From contig JAMLHK010000006.1 of assembly GCA_023957155.1 (NCBI GenBank), forward strand, positions 186,001 through 250,000: 64,000 nucleotides of DNA, written 5' to 3'. The DNA is from Chitinophagaceae bacterium (lineage in GTDB: Bacteria > Bacteroidota > Bacteroidia > Chitinophagales > Chitinophagaceae). Below are positions 42,983-52,501 of the stretch, one piece after another. The notes below the pieces were generated by a model. It did not search any database, was not told the origin of the DNA, and worked only from the letters and a program-made list of their open reading frames with translations. Position 1 is the stretch's first letter. Every line of letters begins with the position of its first letter. Made by a program: the position numbers and the translations under genes.

Positions 42983-44449
42983 CTAAAATTTTCGTGTCCA
43001 TTCCTTCAGCCATCTTTCAATAACAACTTTGGTTTGGGTGAAAAATTCAACTGCGTGCTTCCCCTGTCCGTGTAAATCACCGTAGAAGCTTTCTTTCCAC
43101 CCGCTGAAAGGGAACTGGGCCACCGGGGCGGCTACGCCGATATTAATTCCTATGTTCCCTGCATCGGCTTCATTCCTGAACCGGCGGGCATTTAGCCCGC
43201 TGCTGGTAAATACACAGGCCATATTGCCGTATTTGTTACCGTTTATGTAGCTGATGGCTTCTTCAATGGTATTGATATGTACCAGGCTCATTACCGGTCC
43301 GAAAATTTCGGTTCCTGCAATTTCGCCATGAAGCGGAATATTTTCAATAATAGTCGGCTGAATGAAATTGCCTTTCTCATATCCCTGTACAGCTGCCTGG
43401 CGTCCATCCAGTAATAATCGTCCGCCCTCCCGGATACCTTTCTCTATAAGACCCTGTACCCGTGTCTTACTTTCGGAAGTAATTACGGGTCCCATTTGCA
43501 CGCTTTCATCCAGTCCGAACCCGGTAACACGCTTGCGGCTCATTTCTACCAGGCTATCTGTAATATGGTCATGTTCCCCGACCGTGATAATAGTGGAGGC
43601 GGCGAGGCAACGTTGTCCTGCGCAACCGTATACACTGTCAACTACAATCTGGGTTGTCATATCTATATCTGCATCGGGCAGTATGATCACCGGGTTTTTT
43701 GCTCCTCCCTGTGCCTGTACCCGTTTGCCATTTGCAGCACCTTTGGCGTATACATAGCGGGCAATGGCCGATGAGCCTACAAAGCTTACGGCTTTAATAC
43801 CCGGATGCTCAAGTATACTGTCTACAACTGCCTTACCCCCATGTACCATATTGATTACCCCGGCTGGTAAATCTAATTTCGATACCAGCTCCATCACCCT
43901 GGTCATGGTAAGCGGTACTTTTTCCGAAGGTTTGATGATAAAGGTATTCCCACAGGCAATGGCATAAGGAAGAAACCAAAAAGGTATCATCCCGGGAAAG
44001 TTAAAGGGAGAAATACAGGCACAAACTCCAACCGGCTGACGAATCATGTATTCGTCAATGCCTAAAGAAATGTCTTCTGAAAAATCGCCCTGCATTAACG
44101 TGGGAATACCGCAGGCATTCTCTACATTTTCAATAGCCCTGACCCATTCGGCTTTAGATTCGGCGTATGTTTTTCCCGATTCCAGCGTAATCGTTCTGGA
44201 TAATTCGTCTATATTTTCTTCCAGTAATCTTTTTAAATGAAAAAGATACTGGATCCGTTTACCGGCAGGCAAACGTCTCCAGGTAGCAAAAGCAGATTCG
44301 GAAGATTTTACGGCTTCATCTACATCGGCAGGCGTACCCGAAGGCACTTCAGCCAGCGTTTCCTGGCTGGCAGGGTTGAGTACAGGCAGGTAGGTTGTAG
44401 CGCTGCTGCTTACCCATTGACCATTGATGTAATTTCTTAATTTTTCCAT
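42983..44449 (-). CDS. iolA: CoA-acylating methylmalonate/malonate semialdehyde dehydrogenase
   Basis: A 488-residue aldehyde dehydrogenase of the MmsA/IolA type that converts malonate semialdehyde to acetyl-CoA and carbon dioxide. The catalytic cysteine is Cys281 in [12 protein letters not shown]. The [15 protein letters not shown] stretch and [15 protein letters not shown] (which replaces the usual Glu base with a Gly-Ala) mark the CoA-acylating subfamily. Length is standard. It lies 34 bp after iolC and 102 bp before iolG. Confidence 0.95.
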   Translation of the reverse strand: MEKLRNYINGQWVSSSATTYLPVLNPASQETLAEVPSGTPADVDEAVKSSESAFATWRRLPAGKRIQYLFHLKRLLEENIDELSRTITLESGKTYAESKAEWVRAIENVENACGIPTLMQGDFSEDISLGIDEYMIRQPVGVCACISPFNFPGMIPFWFLPYAIACGNTFIIKPSEKVPLTMTRVMELVSKLDLPAGVINMVHGGKAVVDSILEHPGIKAVSFVGSSAIARYVYAKGAANGKRVQAQGGAKNPVIILPDADIDMTTQIVVDSVYGCAGQRCLAASTIITVGEHDHITDSLVEMSRKRVTGFGLDESVQMGPVITSESKTRVQGLIEKGIREGGRLLLDGRQAAVQGYEKGNFIQPTIIENIPLHGEIAGTEIFGPVMSLVHINTIEEAISYINGNKYGNMACVFTSSGLNARRFRNEADAGNIGINIGVAAPVAQFPFSGWKESFYGDLHGQGKHAVEFFTQTKVVIERWLKEWTRKF

Positions 44450-44482
44450 ATTGTGTTGTATTGACTTCTATATTTTCGCATG

Positions 44483-45499
44483 TTACAATCCTCCCCGTTC
44501 ACCGGTGAATTGCATCACTTCCTCCAGCGTGGGCATAAAATTCGCACAGCCTTCCCGCGTAACAATTATGGCGCCGCAGGCATTGCCCATGCGCACACTT
44601 TTATTCAAATCCCATCCATTCAGATAGCCATAGCAAAAGCCTCCTGCAAAAGCATCTCCGGCACCCAGCACGTTCAGCACCTGTACCGGGAACCCCGGGA
44701 CTTTCATCTCCGGCTGGTCTTTTTCAAATACCGAAGCGCCGTCTTTCCCCCTTTTTACAATCAGCGTATCAATGCCGAAAGCCATAATGTGCTGAATGGC
44801 TTTGTCCATATTGCCCTTTATTTCCGGGGCCGATATCTGCTGGTGTTTAATGGATACCTGGCTGCTGTCGGTAAGGCAGGCGGCCAGTATTTCTTCTTCT
44901 GTTCCTATAATGATATTGAATTGCGGCAGCAGGGCGCGGATCACTATTCCGAAAGCGCGCGGATCGCTCCACTGGTCGGCCCTGAAGTCGAGATCTAAGA
45001 GTGTGATCACATTATTCTTCCGTGCCAGCTCCAGTGCATAAAATAGGGCTGTACGGCTCGGATCTTTACTGAAAGCTGTTCCGGAAAAGACGGCTGCTTT
45101 AAAGTCGCCGAAAGGTATTGCATTGATATGATCAATATCCAGGTGGATATCTGCACAGTTTTCGCGGTAATAAACCAACGGAAATTTATCCGGGGGTTCA
45201 ATACCCAACAGAACAGCCGAACTTCGGGTGCCCGTTATCGTGGGTATAAAGTCAGTGATCACTTTTTCTTTTTGCACAAAATTCTTGATAAAGGCGCCCA
45301 CCTGGTCATTACCAATGCCTGTAAGCAGCGCTGTTTTTAATCCCAGCCTGGTTGTGCCAACAGCGATGTTTGTAGGGCATCCGCCAACAAAAGCATTAAA
45401 TGCGGCAATGTCGGTAAAGGGGCTTCCTACGTTGGCAGAGTATAGATCAATAGATGATCTCCCGATAGTCAGCAGATCGTATTTTCTTGTTTTGTCCAT
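44483..45499 (-). CDS. iolC: 5-dehydro-2-deoxygluconokinase
   Basis: IolC phosphorylates 2-deoxy-5-keto-gluconate at C6. It is a 338-residue PfkB/ribokinase-family kinase: the N-terminal motif GRSSIDLYSANVG and the sugar-binding FVGGCPTNIAVGTTRLG are seen near the start, and the catalytic base is in LGAGDAFAGGFCYG near residue 275. The ATG at 45499 is preferred over one at 45508 three codons upstream. It is second in the operon, 50 bp after iolB. Confidence 0.95.
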   Translation of the reverse strand: MDKTRKYDLLTIGRSSIDLYSANVGSPFTDIAAFNAFVGGCPTNIAVGTTRLGLKTALLTGIGNDQVGAFIKNFVQKEKVITDFIPTITGTRSSAVLLGIEPPDKFPLVYYRENCADIHLDIDHINAIPFGDFKAAVFSGTAFSKDPSRTALFYALELARKNNVITLLDLDFRADQWSDPRAFGIVIRALLPQFNIIIGTEEEILAACLTDSSQVSIKHQQISAPEIKGNMDKAIQHIMAFGIDTLIVKRGKDGASVFEKDQPEMKVPGFPVQVLNVLGAGDAFAGGFCYGYLNGWDLNKSVRMGNACGAIIVTREGCANFMPTLEEVMQFTGERGGL

Positions 45500-45548
45500 A
45501 ATGGTCATTTCAAATCTGTCCCGGGGGGCAGGTTTTCAAACTGAAATT

Positions 45549-46424
45549 TCAAATACTGTTATTCATTTTTGCAGTAACCATAGGCAGCCGGGGATCCTGC
45601 CCCTTCCATGTTCCGAAAATCCACTCCTGCTGCGGATCGGGCGAATTAGCCAATGACTGGTCGCTGCCTGCAAGGAAATTGAGATAATATATATTATACC
45701 CGTGTCCTGCCACAACCGGGTGATATCCTTCCGGTACCAGCACCACATCGTTATGATGTACCTTTATTACTTCGTCTATAGAGCGGTCGTCTGTATAGAC
45801 CTGTTGAATGGCAAATCCATTGGGCTTGTCGGTTTTGTAAAAATAGATCTCCTCAAGGTCCGCTTCCAGCAAATTTCCATCTGCATCGGTTTTACGCTCA
45901 TCGTGTTTGTGTGCAGGATAGGAGCTCCAGTTACCGGAAGGGGTATAGACTTCCACACATACGATTTTATCACAATCGAACCCGGGTTGCAGCAGGCTGT
46001 TGATCTGCCGGTTGGCATTGTCGCCTCCCCTTAATTCGATTGTCGCTTCTTCGGGCTGCTTTAAATAAGGCGGGTGATCTTCATCTGTAGCTACCCGGCA
46101 AATAGCGATGTCAGTATCGGCAGACTGGGCAGTAAGGGTAAATTGAGTATGACGGGGCAGGTATAAGGTGTGGGCAATTCCGCTAAATACATTCTTTCTG
46201 CCATTGCGGGTTTCCCATTCTCCTTTATCGGAGCTTACTTTAAAATTACCGCCTAATAAAACAATAGCATATTCATAATCGCCCGTTTGTTCGCTGAAAG
46301 ATTCATTATTGTAGAGTAACCTCGTTTCGAAATTAAGATAGCTCCAGCCGGCATCCTGTGCGGTGAAATGATGATATTTCCGGCTCCCGGTATTGGGTTT
46401 AACAAGCAATTTCTGATCCGGCAT
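45549..46424 (-). CDS. iolB: 5-deoxy-glucuronate isomerase
   Basis: IolB isomerises 5-deoxy-glucuronate to 2-deoxy-5-keto-gluconate. This 291-residue bicupin has the metal-binding stretch SSYPAHKHDE near 170 and GYHPVVAGHGYNIYYLNFLAG (split as GYHPVVAGHG and YNIYYLNFLAG) near 238. It is the first gene of the operon. The ATG at 46424 is used; a TTG two codons upstream is also possible. The divergent lacI-type gene starts 127 bp away and a LacI-type operator lies between them. Confidence 0.95.
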   Translation of the reverse strand: MPDQKLLVKPNTGSRKYHHFTAQDAGWSYLNFETRLLYNNESFSEQTGDYEYAIVLLGGNFKVSSDKGEWETRNGRKNVFSGIAHTLYLPRHTQFTLTAQSADTDIAICRVATDEDHPPYLKQPEEATIELRGGDNANRQINSLLQPGFDCDKIVCVEVYTPSGNWSSYPAHKHDERKTDADGNLLEADLEEIYFYKTDKPNGFAIQQVYTDDRSIDEVIKVHHNDVVLVPEGYHPVVAGHGYNIYYLNFLAGSDQSLANSPDPQQEWIFGTWKGQDPRLPMVTAKMNNSI

Positions 46425-46485
46425 GGGCAATAATTTACTTAGGTAAACTTAACATTATAATTCTATTTAAATCGTTTATAAAGGT

Positions 46486-46499
46486 TGCAAACGTTTGAA
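46486..46499. promoter_or_regulatory. LacI-family operator between iolB and the regulator
   Basis: The sequence tgcaaacgtttgaa contains the perfect 10-bp palindrome caaacgtttg at 46488-46497, with the central CG typical of LacI/PurR-family operators. It lies in the only promoter region of the iol operon, 62 bp before iolB and 53 bp before the lacI-type gene, so it can control both directions. Confidence 0.8.
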
Positions 46500-46551
46500 A
46501 TTTTTTGAATAAAGAAAAAAGTGGAACTTGAGGAGCCATAGCGTAAAAATA

Positions 46552-47583
46552 ATGATGGATAAGCCGGTTACGATAAAAGATATTGCCAGAAAATTCAGGT
46601 GTTCTCCATCTACCGTATCAAGAGCGCTGAATAACCATCCTTCTATTAATGAGGATACCCGGCGCAATTTGCAGGAGTATGCCAGGAAAGTAGGTTACCA
46701 GCGAAACCAGATATCCTTAAGCCTGTTAAATACAAAAACAGCCAGCATCGGAGTGATCGTACCTACGATCAATAATTACTATGAATCGGCCATTATTGAA
46801 GGAATTGATTCGGTGCTGCATCCCTTAGGCTATACGCTGAATATATGCGTAACCAATGAGCGATACCTGCTGGAATCGGAATATGTAACCAAATTGTTAT
46901 CAAATCGGGTGGAAGGTATTTTCCTTTCTGTTTCGCAGGAAACCTATGATTTCGGGTATTATGAGCACCTTGAAGATGTAGGCAGAAGAAACCTGCCGTT
47001 GATTTTTATAGACCGGGATTATGAGGGGTTTTCTGCAGGAAGCGTAACGATAGATGATTATCATGGCGCTTTTGCGGCGGTGCAGCACTTAGTGGCTGCC
47101 GGGCGAAAGCGTATTGCACATTTGAAGGGTCCTAATGGTTTAAGGGTTACGGAACAACGCTTCCGGGGTTACGCAGATTGTTTGGCGCAGCATGGGCTTC
47201 CCGTAGACGAATCGCTTATCATTAATACCAATTTCAGGGTGGAAAGCGCCCTGGAGCCTGCAGCCCGGCTGCTTGATCTGGATCCGTTACCTGATGCTGT
47301 TTTCGGTGTAAACGACCAGGTAGCCATTGGCGCCATGAAGGTGATACGGGAAAAGGGCTTGAACATTCCCAAAGATATTGCCGTGATAGGCTTTGATAAT
47401 TCACCCATTTCAGCCTATATTTCTCCTTCCCTTACATCGGTAGCACGCCCGGGAAGACAGATCGGGGAGGAAGCCGCGAAAATATTCTTAGATTATACCA
47501 ATAAACAGACCCCGAAAAGCCAGCCGGAGCATATTGTATTGCCTTCACAATTGATTATAAGAGATTCTTCCGGTGGAATATGA
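46552..47583 (+). CDS. LacI family transcriptional regulator (probable iol regulator)
   Basis: A 343-residue regulator. The N-terminal LacI helix-turn-helix VTIKDIARKFRCSPSTVSRAL lies at about residues 6-26 (shown as VTIKDIARKFRC and SPSTVSRALNN), with the hinge YQRNQISLSLLNTK after it. The periplasmic-binding-protein-like effector domain starts at TASIGVIVP and includes VIGFDNSPISAYISPSLTSV. The start is one of two adjacent ATGs (46552 or 46555); the upstream TTG at 46528 is unlikely. Divergence from iolB and the shared operator make it the likely inositol-responsive repressor, although Bacillus uses a DeoR-type regulator for the same genes. Confidence 0.93.
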   Translation: MMDKPVTIKDIARKFRCSPSTVSRALNNHPSINEDTRRNLQEYARKVGYQRNQISLSLLNTKTASIGVIVPTINNYYESAIIEGIDSVLHPLGYTLNICVTNERYLLESEYVTKLLSNRVEGIFLSVSQETYDFGYYEHLEDVGRRNLPLIFIDRDYEGFSAGSVTIDDYHGAFAAVQHLVAAGRKRIAHLKGPNGLRVTEQRFRGYADCLAQHGLPVDESLIINTNFRVESALEPAARLLDLDPLPDAVFGVNDQVAIGAMKVIREKGLNIPKDIAVIGFDNSPISAYISPSLTSVARPGRQIGEEAAKIFLDYTNKQTPKSQPEHIVLPSQLIIRDSSGGI

Positions 47584-47737
47584 ACGGAAAGTATAGTAGT
47601 GTTGCCTTTTCTGCTTAGTATTAACGCTAAACAACAGGCGCTATCCTGACGTTAATTGTAGCGGGTGCTGATCTTTATCATCTTCAGGGAGTATCCGGTT
47701 GCTTAATTTTAAGTTCAGCATTTAAAACAAGTATATT

Positions 47738-48154
47738 ATGAAAAAGAGAGAACCTGTTTCCCGGATAATGACTAAAAATGTAATTAGTGTTTCCGAAAAT
47801 GATAAGCTGGAAGAAGTCGTGTCTATTTTCCGTAAAAAAAATATCAGGCATTTGCCAGTAAAAAAAGGAGGAAAGATAACGGGAATGATCAGCCGAAATG
47901 ATGTTAACCGGCTTACATTCGGCGCCCTTTTTGATAACCAGGAGGGTATAGATGCCGCTATCCTGGATATGCTTACTATTCCACAGATCATGACTGCCGG
48001 TGTACATTCGGTAAGCAGTGATACCTCAATAAAGGAAGTAGCCGAGATTTTTAGCGGGGCGGAATACCATTCTTTACCGGTAGTGGATAATGAAGAGCTG
48101 GAAGGAATTGTTACCACCACAGATGTAATAAAATACCTGCTGGATCAATATTGA
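47738..48154 (+). CDS. CBS-domain pair protein
   Basis: A 138-residue protein made of two CBS domains (about residues 9-60 and 81-137): VSRIMTKNVISVSENDKLEEV and IRHLPVKKGGKITGMIS, then QIMTAGVHSVSSDTSIKEV and YHSLPVVDNEELEGIVTTTDVIKYLL. Stand-alone CBS pairs bind adenine nucleotides and often sense energy state. It is a single gene; its partner is not evident from context. Confidence 0.92.
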   Translation: MKKREPVSRIMTKNVISVSENDKLEEVVSIFRKKNIRHLPVKKGGKITGMISRNDVNRLTFGALFDNQEGIDAAILDMLTIPQIMTAGVHSVSSDTSIKEVAEIFSGAEYHSLPVVDNEELEGIVTTTDVIKYLLDQY

Positions 48155-48200
48155 GTGAAGCAATAGATCTGTTTGAGATTTCGGGGACAGGAAAGCTATA

Positions 48201-49574
48201 TTACAGCTCTTTAATTTTAAGACTTCTGTAGCTTACCCTGTCTCCATGATCCTGTAATAATATCCAGCCTTCTTTTCCCTCTCCAAAGTCCGGGCGCTTT
48301 TTAAATTTGCTGTTAGCTACCCGTTCGCGGAATGTTTCGGAGCCTCTTTCGTATTCCAATACTTTAACTCCATTTATATAATGCTCAACGTGGTTGTTGG
48401 GATATACCACAATTCTTCCCTGGTTCCATTCACCCAGCGGTTTTACAAAGCGATCCGTTTTTTTCGCCGGTATTAAATCATATAATGAGGCAAGGGTTCT
48501 GTTACCTGCAATCCCGTTTTTTGCATCGGGGTGGTTTTTGTCATCCAGAACCTGGTATTCCAGCCCCAGTGCCGAGCCGGTATTGCCCTCCGACAGGGTT
48601 ACAAAATATTTTATGCCGCTGTTACCTCCGAAAGAAAGTTTAAACTCAAAAGAAAAATCAAAAGCGCTATATTTTCTATCTGTTATGATATCGCCGCCGC
48701 GGCCGGATTCCTGTCCGGTTGACGATAATACGGTGATATTTCCATCTGCTATTTCCCATCCTTTTTCAGGGAATTGCAGTGTTTTTACTGATCTCCAGCC
48801 TTTTGAGCTTACCCCGTCAAACAATAGCTTCCAGCCGTTGCTTTTTTCAAAATCGGTCAGCGTATTCGCTGCGGTATTATTCACTACGAAAGCAGAAGCG
48901 GGAAATGGTTGGGGTTTCAGGTTCCCGGTTTGAATATAGATATTTTTCCAGCAGATCTTTTTCCCGGGAGCGGTGGTTTTACCAATGCCATGTACCTGCA
49001 ATGCGATAAATCCGGCAGGATCTGCATCGTCTACTAAGTAACCGGCAGGAACCCCGTTGATCCATGTTTTAATGGTGTTCCCGATACATTCTATCTTTAC
49101 TTTATTATATGCTCCGGGCTTATACGCTTTCTGAGCAGCGGGATTCAGGTCTAAAGGATATAGCCATCCCCTGCGGCCTTCATCATAAATACCGGCAGTC
49201 CAGGCCCTGGAAGAAGGGTCTAATTCATATTGGTAACCGTATACTCTTCCTTTGCCGTCATTAGCCTCCGGGTTAAAATGGCTTCTTATTTGTATTCCCG
49301 AATTGGTAACCGTGTCAGGCAGGAGTACTTCCAGCTCTAAAATAAAATCGCCATATTCCTTTTCCGTCACTAAAAAGCTGTTCGGGGTATTGGCTACCGT
49401 AGTGCCTGTGATAACGCCCTTTTCAACAGTGTATTTTGCATTACCGCCAAGCTGTTTCCAGCCTTTAAGCGTTTTTCCGTCAAACAGTTTTGTACGGGTA
49501 GATTTTTGAGCCTGAACTGAAAGCACGTTAAAACAAAAGAGAAGAGATACTGAGAGAAATAATATTTTTTTCAT
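48201..49574 (-). CDS. Secreted protein with two DUF1080 (3-keto-disaccharide hydrolase-like) domains
   Basis: A 457-residue exported protein. The Sec signal MKKILFLSVSLLFCFNVLSVQAQ fits the ATG at 49574 (signal shown in part: FLSVSLLFCFNVLSVQAQ). Two DUF1080 domains follow. The first starts at TKLFDGKTLKGWKQLGG and has NSGIQIRSHF near residue 105; the second starts at WKLLFDGVSSKGWRSV and has GGNSGIKYFV and EGWILLQDHGDRVSYRSLKIK. Single-domain forms are more common; tandem forms are known. The family includes enzymes that cut 3-keto-glycosides by elimination. No oxidoreductase is adjacent, so partner enzymes would come from elsewhere in the window. Confidence 0.9.
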   Translation of the reverse strand: MKKILFLSVSLLFCFNVLSVQAQKSTRTKLFDGKTLKGWKQLGGNAKYTVEKGVITGTTVANTPNSFLVTEKEYGDFILELEVLLPDTVTNSGIQIRSHFNPEANDGKGRVYGYQYELDPSSRAWTAGIYDEGRRGWLYPLDLNPAAQKAYKPGAYNKVKIECIGNTIKTWINGVPAGYLVDDADPAGFIALQVHGIGKTTAPGKKICWKNIYIQTGNLKPQPFPASAFVVNNTAANTLTDFEKSNGWKLLFDGVSSKGWRSVKTLQFPEKGWEIADGNITVLSSTGQESGRGGDIITDRKYSAFDFSFEFKLSFGGNSGIKYFVTLSEGNTGSALGLEYQVLDDKNHPDAKNGIAGNRTLASLYDLIPAKKTDRFVKPLGEWNQGRIVVYPNNHVEHYINGVKVLEYERGSETFRERVANSKFKKRPDFGEGKEGWILLQDHGDRVSYRSLKIKEL

Positions 49575-49693
49575 ATCAATGCTTGAGGATGATTGCACAA
49601 CATTTCCGCTAATATATTCATAAAATTCCATTCGGAAATACAGAGATATTAAACTGTATATACGGTAATGAGCAGCGAAAAGTGTGCGTTATA

Positions 49694-50089
49694 TTACCTG
49701 GAAAGAGAAGATCCGCAGGGACTCATACTGATAAAGCCGGGTAATTTAAGACCTGGCTGCGGCTTATAGGGCAAAATGTAAACCGTATTCCCTTTTTTGT
49801 AAGAAATAATAGAACCGGGCAGCTTCTCCTGCTCGTGGGGTTTCAAATCTGCTTTGGCAAAATTGGAGTTGTTAAAGATGTAATTATCTTTAATGGAAAA
49901 GGTAACTGTTGATTTCAGATCGGAAAATGCGCCAGAAGTGCTATGCCTGGCGCCTCGGCTCCGGTCATTCTCGCCAGATTTAATCCTGATCCCGCTTACG
50001 GCAAATACATACTGGGCAAGGGCAAACACAGCCACTATAATGAGGCTGTATTTAACGATTTGTACCGGTATGTTTTTGTCAGACTTCAT
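49694..50089 (-). CDS. Small membrane-anchored protein of unknown function
   Basis: A 131-residue protein with one N-terminal helix (VKYSLIIVAVFALAQYVFAV, about residues 12-31) and a polar periplasmic tail containing KSTVTFSIKDNYIFNNSNF and ISYKKGNTVYILPYKP. I recognise no family. The gene stands alone, divergent from the TPR protein, with 147 bp between. The last ten residues (SPCGSSLSR) look unlike the rest. Confidence 0.65.
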   Translation of the reverse strand: MKSDKNIPVQIVKYSLIIVAVFALAQYVFAVSGIRIKSGENDRSRGARHSTSGAFSDLKSTVTFSIKDNYIFNNSNFAKADLKPHEQEKLPGSIISYKKGNTVYILPYKPQPGLKLPGFISMSPCGSSLSR

Positions 50090-50236
50090 GTTATGACAAA
50101 GGTAATAATTAATATTTAGTATTTCCTATATCTTTTAGGATAAATTTTACAGGTTATTTAACGTTTATCCGGTAAAAAAGTTACAAAAATATTTTTGTGC
50201 TTAATAACGAGCTAACTTTCATTAATTTACACCGTA

Positions 50237-51658
50237 ATGCAGGATAATTCTTATCGAAACAGCAGGGATGAGATGAGAGATTTGCTCAGGCAATTTGAAA
50301 ATCTCCGTTCGGGACTCAGCCATGGCTTCCTGGAAGAGGAGGCTTTTGAAAAGATCATAGATTACTTTGATGATAAAGATGAGATTTCCCGTGCGCTGGA
50401 AGCCGCAGAGCTGGCTGTTGGCCAGTTTCCCTATTCTGCTTCATTAATGGTTAAAAAGGCAGATTTATTAATCGCCACCCGCAAGTATCACGAAGCCCTG
50501 GAAATTTTAGAAAAAGCTGAAATTTTAGACAGTTCCGATATTGATATCTATATTCTTAAAACCGATGCCTACTTAGCCTTAGATGAACATGAGAAAGCGG
50601 TAGGGCTTTTAGAGGAAGCCATTCGCCTGTTTGAAGGGGAAAACCGTATTAACCTGTTGTTTGAGCTGGCGGATGTATATGATGATTACGAAGAATTTGA
50701 TAAAGTGTTTGACTGCTTAGTGCATATATTACAGGCAGAGCCTGTGAATGAAGAAGCGCTTTATAAAATTTGTTTCTGGGCTGATTTTACCGGAAGAAGC
50801 GAAGAAAGTATCAGGCTGCACCAGCATATTATTGACGAGTATCCCTATAATGAGCTGGCCTGGTTTAACCTTGGTGCGGCATACCAGGAGCTGAAATTAT
50901 ATGAAAAATCCATTGATGCGTATAAATATGCCCTGGTCATTAATGAGAAATTTGATTATGCCTACCGGAATATAGCCGATGCATTTATCCGGTTAAGAAA
51001 ATACCGGGATGCTATTGAATCGCTTGAGAAAGTAATAGAGCTGGCTCGGCCGGAAGATGTGATTTATGAAGCCATCGGGCATTGTTACGACAGGCTGAAG
51101 CAATATGCCCAGGCCAGGTTCTATTATAAGAAAGCATCGCATCTTAACAGTGATGACAGTAAGTTGTATTACAAGATCGCCTGTACGTATATTCATGAGC
51201 AGTCTTTTAATAAAGCCGTTCAATACTTAGAGTCGGCGATGCGGATACACCGGATGCAGCCGGAGTATAACCTGGCAATGGGCGAATGTTTGCTGGAGTT
51301 AGGTAATATTAAAGATGCCATCATTCATTTTTCGCAGGTGGTAAAGGCCAGACCCCGGGGAATTGCGGGATGGGAAGCGCTGATCAGGTGCCTGTACCAG
51401 GAAGACTTCCTGGCGGAAGCTTTAGAGCAGATTGAAAATGCGCTGCAGATTACGGGAAATAAACCCCTGTTCCTTTTTTACCAGAGTGCCGTGCTGTTTG
51501 CTATGAGAAAAAGCAAAGAGGCATTGCTGGCGTTGCAGACGGCTATGGAAAGAGCGCCGAGGCTGCTTAAAAAATTCATTGCGCTGAATCCTACCATACT
51601 TCAGAACCAACAGGTGGTTGACCTGATTGCCTATTACAAGCGCAAACGCTCTATCTGA
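50237..51658 (+). CDS. Tetratricopeptide repeat protein
   Basis: A 473-residue protein composed of about eleven TPR units, for example AWFNLGAAYQELKLYEKSIDAYKYAL (positions about 215-240; key part AWFNLGAAYQELKLYEKS) and YEAIGHCYDRLKQYAQARFYYKKA. There is no signal peptide or membrane helix, so it should be cytoplasmic. The unusually acidic N-terminus includes a DDKDEISRALEAAELAV segment. TPR proteins of this size in Bacteroidota have no known common role. It lies about 70 bp upstream of the phosphosulfolactate synthase gene on the same strand. Confidence 0.88.
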   Translation: MQDNSYRNSRDEMRDLLRQFENLRSGLSHGFLEEEAFEKIIDYFDDKDEISRALEAAELAVGQFPYSASLMVKKADLLIATRKYHEALEILEKAEILDSSDIDIYILKTDAYLALDEHEKAVGLLEEAIRLFEGENRINLLFELADVYDDYEEFDKVFDCLVHILQAEPVNEEALYKICFWADFTGRSEESIRLHQHIIDEYPYNELAWFNLGAAYQELKLYEKSIDAYKYALVINEKFDYAYRNIADAFIRLRKYRDAIESLEKVIELARPEDVIYEAIGHCYDRLKQYAQARFYYKKASHLNSDDSKLYYKIACTYIHEQSFNKAVQYLESAMRIHRMQPEYNLAMGECLLELGNIKDAIIHFSQVVKARPRGIAGWEALIRCLYQEDFLAEALEQIENALQITGNKPLFLFYQSAVLFAMRKSKEALLALQTAMERAPRLLKKFIALNPTILQNQQVVDLIAYYKRKRSI

Positions 51659-51727
51659 TATGGAAAACCTGTGGGGAAAACCGAATCTTCCTTATTTTTG
51701 CGTATTCTATAAAACATCCCGTCTTTC

Positions 51728-52501
51728 ATGAACTTCAATTTAAGTCAGATACCCGAACGCAAAAACAAACCCCGTATTTCAGGTATCACAATGGTAATGG
51801 ATAAAGGCTTAAGTATCGGAGAAACAAAAGATTTTTTAAGTATTGCTCATCCTTATGTTGATATTGTAAAGCTGGGTTTCGGAACTTCGGCGGTTACCCC
51901 GCAGCTTCGTGAAAAAATCCAGGTTTACCAGTCTTATGATCTGCCGGTATATTTCGGAGGTACGTTGTTCGAAGCATTCGTTATTCGTAACCAGTTCCAG
52001 GATTATATTAATGTGATACAGGAATACAATATTTCTCACGTGGAGGTGAGTGATGGATCTATTACCATTCCTCATGCCGAAAAATGCGGTTATATTGAGA
52101 AGCTTACTAAATATGGCGTGGTATTTAGTGAAGTGGGAAGTAAGGATGCGGAACATATTATTCCTCCCTATAAATGGATTGAGCTGATGAAAGCGGAGCT
52201 GAGCGCTGGCTCATCTTATGTTATTGCGGAAGCGCGGGAAGCCGGTAATGTGGGTATTTACCGGGGTACCGGTGAAGTGCGGGAAGGGCTGGTTCAGGAA
52301 ATCCTTACCCAGATCCCGGAAGAGCGGATTTTGTGGGAAGCGCCTCAAAAAGCACAGCAACTGTATTTTCTTGAACTGCTGGGATGCAATGCCAACCTGG
52401 GTAATATTGCTCCCCGAGAGGTCATTTCATTAGAAGCTATGCGTATCGGGCTGCGGGGTGATACTTTTCACTTGTTTTTAAGTAAAGATGATATGGAATG
52501 A
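51728..52501 (+). CDS. comA: Phosphosulfolactate synthase (ComA family)
   Basis: A 257-residue TIM-barrel protein of the ComA family, which adds sulfite to phosphoenolpyruvate to make phosphosulfolactate. Family features are GITMVMDKGLSIGETKDFL, VDIVKLGFGTSAV, VYFGGTLFEAF, HVEVSDGSITIP and GSSYVIAEAREAGNVGIY. In methanogens this starts coenzyme M synthesis; in Bacteroidota the downstream use is not settled, and sulfonolipids are one candidate. The ATG of aroE overlaps its stop (ATGA at 52498-52501). No other sulfolactate genes are visible here. Confidence 0.9.
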   Translation: MNFNLSQIPERKNKPRISGITMVMDKGLSIGETKDFLSIAHPYVDIVKLGFGTSAVTPQLREKIQVYQSYDLPVYFGGTLFEAFVIRNQFQDYINVIQEYNISHVEVSDGSITIPHAEKCGYIEKLTKYGVVFSEVGSKDAEHIIPPYKWIELMKAELSAGSSYVIAEAREAGNVGIYRGTGEVREGLVQEILTQIPEERILWEAPQKAQQLYFLELLGCNANLGNIAPREVISLEAMRIGLRGDTFHLFLSKDDME

